Source of the DNA: Conus ventricosus
Lineage: Eukaryota > Mollusca > Gastropoda > Neogastropoda > Conidae
DNA length: 64,000 bases
NCBI GenBank assembly: GCA_018398815.1
Contig: CM031610.1
Span: 35,564,639-35,628,638 of the forward strand
Direction of reading: 5' to 3'
Of this stretch, positions 48,601 to 60,600 are shown piece after piece (within the stretch, counting starts at the first letter, position 1; the number at the start of each line of letters is the position of its first letter). The translations under genes and the position numbers were made by a program. A model generated the notes under the pieces. It ran no database searches, was not told the DNA's origin, and saw only the letters and a list, made by a program, of their open reading frames with translations.

Positions 48601-51600
48601 TTGCAAGGTCAACAAGTAGGGAAATGTCATGAACTTCAAACCCTGCACAAAAGACAGAAGAAAATTTCAATCCCATTCAAAAAATGTATCCAAAAAAAAG
48701 AAAAAAAGACAACATTAGCAACGTGATCTCTAGAAGAACAGAACTGGTTGGTTGGTTTAAATTTAAATATTTCTCTTTGCATGCAACAACAGTCAGAAAT
48801 GACAGAAATCCAATCATCTTCACATACCAAACACAAGTCCTCTGTTTGTTAGGAAACCTACTCAAGAGTTTACAGTAGGATACAAAGGGTGAATCAGAGG
48901 AAGTAAGTCTTACACAAAAATACACTTGGGTGCTGAGGCACGTTGAGGGATGAATTCAGCTCTTTCTCACATGAATGTTTGTAGAAACATCCTAATTGTA
49001 TATGGTGATGCCTTTTGTCAAGTAAGAATGAGGAATTTGTTTGGACATGTAAATATGAGAAAAGTAACAGTTGTTTACTTTCTTTCACCCAACAGAATTA
49101 AAACCATCTCCTCCTATCTCTGTGTATATCATCCAGCTCATAATGCTGAAAAGCTAGTTGAAGGTGCTAATCCTTCTGCTACATTCATCATCTCACACAC
49201 TACAAGACAAAGCAAACCAAATCAAGAAAATTAATAAAAGATCTAGTACACTTAAAATGAAACAGTCAGGCTGGCAAATACCATGGCTGAGAGGACAGGT
49301 GGCTGGTGCCCATCTTAGATATACACTAGTATCTAGTTGTCAGACTACCTGTCAACCTAATTGCAATATCAAAGATCGCAAATAAAGACTCAAGAATGAA
49401 AAACCTATGATACAAAAAGATAAATTATAAGGTTAAAATTTTTCCAACACCAGTAGATTTTTTAAAAAATAAGTCAGTAGCATTTTAAATAAAAAGATCA
49501 CCATACAAAGTACAATAAAAGAAGACATGAAACATCTCACCTTATGAGCATTGCATTTTTTGTTGCACTTTTCACAGAAATACTGATTGGCCCCCTCTAA
49601 GGTCTCTGGCTGGACAAATGCATCCATGGACTCCTCCTGCATCAAAGAACATGTACCTCACAATGTGCAGCATTTCAAACCATTTGCACTGTCTTTGATG
49701 AAAAAAAGTACACCACCTATGTTCATAAAATAACCAAAAGGAGACAGCCTCGTGCCAAATCATTGTCAGACACATTACAGCAGTGAGCGCTCAACTTACT
49801 GTCACTTAACGTATCTTATTACTGTCATGAATTTGTTGTTGCTGCTGGTGGTAACAGTACTGGAAAAGAGAAGTAAATGCAATAAACTGGGGCGAAGGAG
49901 GAGGGCGCACAGTGGCAGACATAAGTACCCAGATCTAATTTCAAGGACTTTTCTTTTTATATGTTAGACCTGGAACGCAAGGAAAGGAAATCAGAAATGA
50001 TTAAAAACAATAATACTGATATTTAGAGAAGGCTAACTATACAGAACACTGCAAGAAAGCTTTATATTCTTTTTATGTTCTTTCGAAAGTTCTTAAATGA
50101 TTTGCCACACTGAATCAGTGCAAAACTAGCCAAACTAAAATCAGGCTGTTGTCCTAGATCTCAAAATTGTAACCGAGTTGTTGCTGCTGCCAAATGCAGG
50201 GAGGAGTAACAGATATCTCTGGTGAATTTACCACTAAGACTGGTTTCTTCATAGAGGACAAAGCAAGTGACAGTTTCTTTAATTAATTTGAAAAAAAAAA
50301 CCCTGTGAAAATGGTGGTTAAGATCAATGAAGTAAACTGAAAGATCACAAGTAACTGGTATAAGAAAAGACCACACTGGACTGAGAATGATCATAAGAAA
50401 TAGAGCTTGTTCAGAGAGAAAATGACCACTGATCTAAACAATACAAGCATATCTAGCAAAGTCCTCTGATAAAGGGGAACCAGAATGCGGGAGTGTAACG
50501 TGTGATCTACCTGCAACTGAAACTTCGATTGAGTGATCTTATCTCTGGAGAAGAAGGAAAAAAAAACTACTTCGACTGAGTGATCTTATCTCTGGAGAAG
50601 AACAAGAAAAAGAACTCTAAGAAGCAAAATTTTGGTGCAACAAGATCATCTACATCCATCTGTTCATCATTATTTCTTACAAAGCCATACCTTCTCCAAG
50701 AAGACAACTCCTCCATTCACAAATCCCTTAAAATAAAATAGTGGAAGTGACAAGTGTCCATTTTTACACTGCCATGGCCAGGACAGTCAGCTCATCTCAG
50801 CCCAACTGAAACTGGGTATTTTTGAAAAGCAAAAATAATAGCTGCATGCAATGCGCTGTCACTCTTGCAGAGTAATGAACTCACAGTGGTGTGGAATGAA
50901 GTGTCTATAGTATCTTCAAAAACGTTTTTACACTCTACAACGATGTCCACACTTGTTCTGCACCTGGGAGGCCACTTGACCCAATATTACTGAATCCGAA
51001 TTTTAAACAACATATGGGAAAAGTTTAATTTTTCAAATGGTAAATCTCATAAATCTCACAATTCTGAAAAAGTTTGATGATTTGGCACTGGACTATAAAC
51101 AGACATCAAGTAGAAGGTACTTACACATTTTCAACATGTTTGCTATAATGCATGTTAATGTGTGTGTTGTGTGCGTATGTGAGTGTGTTTACAGTCTCCC
51201 ATCATTATTGGCAATTAATCTTGAAATATCACTACACACATTTTCTTTTGTTTTTATGTATCTGCCCAGGCCCCATATTATCTACCATTTTTCAGCAGTA
51301 TAATGAGTGTTCTCAGCTGTAAGAATGTGGCAGCATTTCCACATTCGAACTCCTGCAGTAATAGCCAAGAAAAGGTCTATAGTTAACCAATCATATTCTT
51401 TCTTTGATTCAAACTCTGAAAACAAATGCAAATTTTCACATAACTGAAGCCAGCTTGCAAGTGATTTGATTAACGTTACTGTCAATGTGACAATCTGTTA
51501 TGCACTGTGAATATCGTTATCATATGTTGAAAAAAATATATAAAAATTAGTTAAAAGTAAGTCCTATACCGAACTAATTACAGAGCATTTTATATTGAAG

Positions 51601-52486
51601 CTATTTACTTCAAATTTGGCATGTGTTATACCACTGATACATTCTATCATTGAGCCATATTTCAAGGTGATAATTTAATCAAAAGCTGAGAAACAAAAAT
51701 ACCCCATTTCAATGCCTAGCACCACCTTCAAAGCAGAAAACTAAGATGGGAAGGGCAATGAAAAAAACACACACAAAAAAAAAACCTGAAAGGTTGACAA
51801 AAACAGCCAACCTACGATGATTTTAATGGATTGGTAGTCAGCATATATGCAACGCGTTATCCAGGTAATTTTTTTTTTTTTTTTTTTACAAATCTGCCCG
51901 AGACCAATGTTTGACAGTTTCTATATGATCTTGACAATTGTAATCACCCCCATGTCTAACTGAAACACCTATCAAACACAGTTGAGCTCACAAAAGACAA
52001 AACATCACAATGCTTCAGCACAACATATTTTTCTATTTACTTCGAGAACCACTGATAGGTGGCAACCACCGACGTGTATGGTTTCTGGTTTTTGGAGCCA
52101 ATGCCAGCGATCTTCAAGTCTGGCTTTCTATGTCATCACCGACTTCAGATTCAGAATCAGTTTTGTTCTGCCTCTTTGATGCCACTTTGTTTTTGCATGC
52201 GTGAGCTGAAGACACGTCTGCCACCAGAATCACATGGCTGCTATTCTCAAGAGTTTCACAAGTGGCCAAAATCACCTCAGGTGAACCAAGACGATGTAAA
52301 ATGAAATTGTAGGTTTTCCAGTCAACAAAATTTTAGTGTTTTTTTCCCCCAACTTGCCCATACTACTGTAATCTGGGGGTTTGCTAGGGGTTGAAACACA
52401 GAAACTGTAGATTAATCCTAGCACTACTCAGGCACTTCATTACACCGAGTGAAATCTTTGACTTGGTGGGCAAGCACACCTACAAG

Positions 52487-52546
<60 letters not shown>

Positions 52547-53824
52547 GAAATCTTCAACTCTGTAAATGTTTGACTCACACATGCATCACACACTGACAGT
52601 GGAATCTTGTACATTGTAAATTCATCACTTACTCTGAGAACCATAGGGGTTCCTTACTACCCAACATATTCAAAAACATGATCACAGATTCTATGCTACT
52701 TCATTCAGATACTTCAGCACATACCACACTTCCATAAGCCTGGTTGGAACCATATGGACGCACCACCAAAGGTATATCCAGGTACGAGTCTATCCTTGCG
52801 CTTTCATTTTGGCACTGTGGAGAAGAAAAAAAAAAAGAAAATCAAACACCTGAAAATATTAATAAATAACATCCTTTCAAACTTCTAGATGCTGGTTTAA
52901 AGCTTCAGGGAATATAAAATATCTACTTAGGTTAACCAATACTTCAGCTGCACTTTGCTTCGCATAAGAAAGTAAAGAACAGAAGAAGATAGACGCGAAG
53001 GTGCGGGTGGGACCCAGAGAAGTACTGAATTTCAGTTGCACTTCACATCGCACATGATATGATGGCCGACTAAGATAAGGGAAATCTTGTTTGTTATCAC
53101 TTGGTCTTTACTTAACCTACATAAAATCAAAATGAAGCAAAAGATAAAAAAACCCAGGAAAATCAATAACACAAATCATCTTCAGCGAATTTCTTTCAAA
53201 TTCTATCTGCCCTCACTGAACTTGGCCATTTTTTTTATGAAATAAATCTACAGCATAAACATGTACATTCCATAGGTTCCATTTAAGCTGTTGGTAAGTC
53301 TGCAAAGCAATTTTTTCCCACTGTTTTTGGGAAAACATTTGTCAGGAAGAGTAGCAATGTATCATTTTTTGTACATTACAAGCTGACAAAATGTACAAAA
53401 ACACTCTTAAGCAGGCACCCAGTACCTCCAGACACTTGACGTAGTCCTTGAGCTTTCCCTGGTACAGCTGGTTGATAAGGTTGGCCTGGTCCGTTCCTTT
53501 CCAGGTGTGTTCCAGAGCATCAAACATTACCCGGCACAACTCTTGCACATCATGTTGCTGCCACACTTAAGACACAAACATAAAGTGGATTTTGCAGCTT
53601 CTGTACCCAGCGTTCAGGAAGAGCAATGGGGATCAGGGTATTGTTTGTACTATTGGCCTTCTTGTATGTGTGTCTGTCAGCATGCCTACTCAAGCACAGT
53701 AGAGTGGCTGGACTGTCGTCACATTGTGGGGGAAAAGCTACCTCATCCATTCCCTTTTGTCACATGCGATCACAGCACTGCTTAAAAAGATGTATCCTTT
53801 ATCATTCCATCCAACCCCATGATC

Positions 53825-53859
<35 letters not shown>

Positions 53860-56800
53860 TCAATAAAAGTTAATAGCTCAATTAAAAGCCTTGGAATATC
53901 CCACAACTTAACAAAGAAATATAAAAATGTTGAGTCCAAACCTTTATCTGAAGATCTGTACTGGCTACGAGCATAAAATTATTGTCAGCACCTACTGAAT
54001 AACAAGAGTATGTTATCAATAAATATATATGCTGACATCGAACACACACACACACACATCAAAATGCACAGTATAACTATCATGGCGCTCAAGTTGTAAA
54101 ACACATTTTCAGAGTCTACTACTCATAAAAGATATTTTTAGAGAAACAAAAGTAACAGCCAGATTCTAGTAATCTGTCATAACTATAACCTTACTCAACA
54201 CTTGAGTTCAGAAACTACCATCTACAGACTTCTAAAAAATTAACATGATCATATGTCCATTTTTTCTCTCTGTCTATAACACTAACATTTGTCACATTTT
54301 CAAACATTAATGAAATTATACATTTGTCACATTTTCTAACATTAATGAAAGTATGTCACGTGGCAGTCCTGCTCAGACAGTTTTTCAAGTATATGCTTTT
54401 ACACCTGGTTCAAACGTTCAGTTGTTAAATCTGGAATCAGCTGGGTTTTCAAACTGTCAGATTAACAGCAAATATTCTCACAGCACATGTACTTTTTTCA
54501 TTTTGACTGAATTCTTCTTCAGCTTCAGAATCCATAGCCTTGCCATTTCAGAGCATCTTCCTCCTTCATCCATCCAGTTTAAATTTACATCTATTTCCTT
54601 TCACTTTATCTAGTTGATTTTTGTCCCATTCTTCCATCCTGAGAAACCTTACCTTTATGTTGGTTCTGGAAAGTCAATACCATGCAGTTAAACAAAAGAT
54701 GATGTAGTTTGTATGGCAGAAACTCTGAGTGACCTTGGCCTTCCTATTGAAATCATGGCATTTCAGTTGCAGCATCAGTATCTGACATGAAATGTCTCTG
54801 AATGTTTGATGGTTTAAAGACTGTAATTGAATGACATCTGTCACAGCTTCACTGTGGTACAAAAGATGGTGAAAAGCAAAAGATCATGCTGTCCTCCTCG
54901 TCTATAAAATTATTTTCCATTCTGCCTTTAAACCTGCACCCATCATAATCCACTTACCAAAATCCATTCACCCCAAAAGAAAAAAGTGGACGGAAATTAA
55001 ACTGCTTAACATATTAAAAAAATGAACATAGGGATGGCACAATGAAATTACACATATACTTGATAAGGTATTTAATATATACTTAATAAGGTATTTAAAA
55101 CAAATAAAACAAATGAAAAACCTACATACATACCTTCACTGCTATCCCAACCGAAACTTTTTGTCAGGTCTGTAGTTTCCACAGATCTTTTGCCACTTGT
55201 CTGAAACAATAGCATCAATCTGCATCTAATACCAGCTTTTGCAAAGTCTGCACCTGATACAAGATTCTGCAAAGTCTGCATGAAAGTGCACCAATTCATA
55301 TTCTTCACTGAACTCAACAATTAATATCCTAAACGAATCACTTTCACACATCTATACTATTGCTAGTTCAATATAATTATTACAATAACATCTATTACTT
55401 ACAAATGCCCACCGAGTGTACTATATTATGCACATGAAGCACCACATTCTTGATTCTCTTTCTCCAACATCACATACCATTTGACCAAACCCAGCACCAG
55501 AGTCAGAAGTTAAAACAAACAAACAGGAAGGGTGAATTCAGGAAGAAACACTCTATGGCGACAGAAAAAAATCACTTTGCTATCTCTAGATCAACTATCC
55601 TGTAAAGTGTGCACTCATGACAGGCTTGTTAGTTTGGGGTATTTTTTTGTTTTATCATATCTGTTTTCATCTTCATTCTGATCTGTTATGACTGAAGGAA
55701 ACAGAACATCCTCAGACAGTAATATGAGGTAAACAAATCCCAAAACCTAGCAGTCACCCTCACATGCAGACCAGTCCAATCTGGTTTACCTGCAGTTGAA
55801 GAAACAAGCGCTGGAGCTGAAATGGGATGCTTTTTGCAGCGTCATCTTCTCTCCTTTTCTTGTATGCCCACCTGAACATGGAACAATGGGCAAACAAAAC
55901 AAATTACCATCCAGTGACTGATAAACAATCAGGCCAACTTTCTGCTCCAATGGACAATTACAGGCACATAACTCTAGCCAGTAATACCTTACTTCTGCTA
56001 AGGATGCTGTGTTTTCATCCAGGCTTGTTGGTTGGTTTGTCTTTCAAAAAGAAAAAAAAAAAGAAAAAAATTCCACCTTATTTTAACTTCCCTTGGTGAA
56101 AGGATGAAATGTGGCCCAAAGACCAACACATTTCTTTTGATGGGGATCCGCATCAAAGGGTGGATCCAGGATCTCCTCGCATTTGTACAAGTCTACGCTC
56201 TCCAAAGTGCCTTTCTGGTTATTTTTCATTCATGTCACGCCATTTCACAGTATTCCCTTTCATAATATTCAGTTTCTTTTCAAAGCAGCTTGGGTGACTT
56301 CAATCCTATGACAGCATACCTGTGTTGACTGGATTTTTGCCTTGGGTGGGCTGCTCAGTGAGCATGAATATCCTGTAAATAAGTTATTTCAAAGTACATT
56401 TTTTTTACTAATTTCTCGGCTACAACTACAACTGTAGAGAAGCATTCACTGTCACTGTCAACAAACATCTTACATCTAATAGCACTTCGTTGAGTGATGC
56501 AGTCATCTGTCTTGTCTACCTTGCCACTATTTTCATCTGAAATAACTGATGTTAGTTGCTTTCTTTCAGATGATGGTTTCCATAGTTAGCATATGATTGG
56601 ATCTCAGGTGAAATATCCAAAGATTGATGGATGATAACTGTGTTGAATTACTACTGCTTCTTCCCATAGACTGTCAGCAAGATTACTAGGCTGAAACTGC
56701 ATTAATTAAGAACTTGGCAAGGTATATTACGAACAAAGACGCTTATGCGAAGATAAGCACACACTGCTGTCTCTGGAGCTCAGTGCTCCAAATGCACGCA

Positions 56801-57613
56801 GGTTGTTGTGAAAAGGTTACCTGGAGATTCTGTTTTCATCAACAAAAATACTTCATGAAATATATTGAAAGGTGAATATTCATGCATCAGTACATAGAAC
56901 GGTATGTCAGGAAAATGAAAATCAAATTCCTTGAAACCTACCTGTACAAAGCGTTGCGAAATTCAGGGGTCATGAACAAGTCTGCAGCAAGCTGTTGAGG
57001 TAACAGGTCATGGCCTGGTTGACCAGACCCACATAACCTGCAAGGAAAAGGATGATTTTGCATTCCTGCAAATCTCCTAAACACAGGAACAAACCAAAAT
57101 GAACACAGCCATGAAAAGAAAGACTAAGAGAACTCAACAGAAAAGAGACCAGATAAGGAACTGAGAGAGAGAGAGAGAGAGAGAGAAGAGAGAGAGAGGA
57201 GAGAGGAGAGAAGGAGAGAGAGAGAGAGAGGAGAGAGGAGAGAGAGAGAGAGAAAGAGAGAGAGAAAAAACAATTACATAGAATGAAATTGAAAATATAC
57301 ATCAAACTAGTCTGCAAATGATGTACAGTCATTCGCTTGTCTTGCATCCAATTTAACTCTTTCTGAACTTAAATAAACTTGAAATTACAATGCAGCAGCA
57401 CAATCATTTTCTCCACAACTAAGATCACACATTATTTCATTTTCCGTATCATGAACTGTTTATTAGGAAAAAAAAGCCCACAAGCATCATTTTGCAACCT
57501 ACACTTCTAAACTCATGGTTGGAAACACTCTGAAGATACGGGAGCTGATTTGCGCTAATATGCTTATTCAATAGAGCCCAACTGATTTCTAAATCAAGGA
57601 ATTCTTGAGGGAC

Positions 57614-57686
<73 letters not shown>

Positions 57687-60600
57687 GGACAGACAGACAG
57701 ACAGACAGAGACAGAGAGAGCGAGAGAGACAGAGAACAGAGAGCAGAAGCGAGTGTTCAGTTCTGGGATTTGGAAAGAGTATACTAACAAAAACAGTTCT
57801 GATCCACAGCCATGAAATATCTTTTTATCACGTCTGCACACTCCCTGTCCTATAGTTCCCTCCTTGTTCTGAACTTTGAATTATCTGTGGATAAACAAAA
57901 TATTTCTATGAAGTCCAACTAAGATCCTGATAACTGAAAGTTAAACATATAAATGGTATCTATTAAAAAAAAAAGTAAAAATACATTCATGCATGTCCAA
58001 GCCCATGAACACACTGATCTTAATGTTAGTAATAAAACCAAGAACTACAAACCTTACTATGGGAAATGAGAGAGAGGGGGAGGGAGGGAGAGAGAGTTGC
58101 ACTTAAATGAAATATCAACAGAAAGTCTCAAGATACCTGAACAAGAATCCTCCAATAAATGACATCAGAAGTATGCACATTACGTGTGCACACTAAGAAA
58201 GTCTGACAGCATGTCCCACCTGTATCTGACTTGATAAGGGCGGAGCTGTACGAGTAGTCAAAAGAGGTGGAGGCAGGATAGGTGTCATAGTTACTGCTAC
58301 TGTTGTAAGACACACTGGCTGATGACATTTGGCTGTCGCAGCCTGACGTGTCCTCCTGAAATGACAGTCAAATCATTTAAAACAACACTTTACAACAGAC
58401 TGCACCAAAAAATATACACAGGCATGACTGGCTACAGTAATGTCTATAAGCTCCCAAATTCTATCTCTCTGCCTTGGGGATTACTTGAATTATTTCTTAA
58501 GCATAAAAACACATAAAACCCAAAACATTATTTTTTTTAAAAAAGAAAATGGTCAAATTTGCCTTAAAAAATCTCTATGTAACCATAAAGCTTATTTCAT
58601 TCTTGTCATCAATCCAGCACTTGTTGCATAGATGCCAGATAAGATTTCTCCATCTATAAAACACAGCATTCTTAAACAAGCACTGACACGGCATCCTAAC
58701 AGCTGTCTCCCATTCTGATAACTCTGCTAGAAATTGACAAATCTGGAACAAGACTTACCAAAATTCTTTTACTCAACTATTCATACCCTCTGACTTTATC
58801 ACATGTGCTTTCAAGTCCTTCAGCTATGTCCTTCATTTATTTCCCACTTTATTTGATGATACGCCCTTTGTACTTGATCTGCAGTCTTAACTACTGTTTG
58901 CACCCTAGATTTGCTGTCATAGCTATCGCTTGTACCCTAGATTTGCAGTCACTCTTAACTATCGTTTGCGCCTTAGATTTGCTGTCATATCTATTGTTTG
59001 CACCCTAGATCTGCAGTCTTAACTATTGCTCCAAACAAAGGGAGAAGCGAAGGCATACAGTGCTGCCAGGTAGCAATCAATACCTCCCGCTGTGGTTGCT
59101 TTCCCTCAATTTCTTGGATGACAAAGCTGTGGCGTCTGACATCTGGACTGCATAAGGTCAAAAGGGATGCGTCGGCATGTTCCTCCAACGTCACCTGAAC
59201 AACGCATTTTCTGATCACATCACACTAATGATCCGATCTGGTCATGCAGAACTGCACATCATTGCTTACTGAATAAATATAACAAGTATATTAATAATCC
59301 GGACACACCTATGTCACTTACTTACAGGTAGTGCTACTAGTGCCTTTTTGAGCCTTTTAATACATCAGTCTTGAGACTTCTTATTAATGTTAACTCAGCT
59401 AGTGGAACCAAATGATTCAAGGGCTGTCTGATTCTGCTGTCTGATATGACCTTTCATATGGCACACATATGCAAAACCATATGACCTTTCATAAGGTAGA
59501 GATGTAGTTCCAGGCACCACATGTTAATACATGTACTAATTAACAGACTCGTGAACATGATAATCCTACACAGAGCTGGACTGCCTTTCGGCCCAGTGTA
59601 GAACTTTGCAACAGCAGCCACACACAGAGCACAAGAGATCACTATCTGCACTATCATACTGGTGTTTAAAAATACCTGGAGTTCCTCATACTTTCTCTTC
59701 AAATGTTCTAACAATGAATATTTTCAATTTAGTTTCGTAGATCCACAGTTTCTTTACGGACTTTTTTTTTCTTTCAGGACTTCAATAATTTAAAATGAGA
59801 AGCACATGCACAATATTTGCATTAAAAAAAAAGTCTATTGGACATCTGACCTACAGAGTTTTTAGACAAAGAAAAAAAAAGAGAGAGATCACTCTTTCCC
59901 AAAAGACAATGGAACAGCTATCTCAACTTTTGTCTAACCCTTGTTCTACTAATAGAATATTTGAATGAAAGAAGCATACTGTTCATTTTCGAATTTTCTT
60001 TTCTTCCACACTTTTCCCATTACTGCCATGCCGCTCATTTTGGCTTTCCAACAACTATGCAAACTGTTGTTTTCCACGCTGCAGTCCCGGTACTGAAGGA
60101 AGAAGTGATTATCAAGTTGTCACATTGATAACCCACTGAAGGAGCTAAGGAACTGCTAACAAATGACTAAAGGCATTAAGAGGCGCCTGTTCTGATCCAA
60201 CATACCCAGAACACTGCCCACGAGCACAAAGTCCCTGTTGAGCCAATCGGCTGCAGCGCAAGCTTAAGTGAGCGTCTCCCTCTTGAGAGCGCTACTACGT
60301 CAATCCAAGCAGTTTCTATGACCCTGCCAATGCCTACCACCTGACACAAACTCAACATGGTGAGAGGAAATCAAAACTAGGGTCAACATGAGAGCAGAGC
60401 ATGAAGGGCCACAGAATCTGAGACTGTATATGCTGATCAATCAAGAAGGGGTGATAAAGATGAAACCAGAGTTTATTTCTGGTCAGAGACTACACAACAT
60501 AATTGCACTTCACACTTACTCTCTAAATCCCAGCATCAATAAGATGCCATTTTGACTTTATATTATTACCATATACGACTGTGATTTTACAAAAATAATA

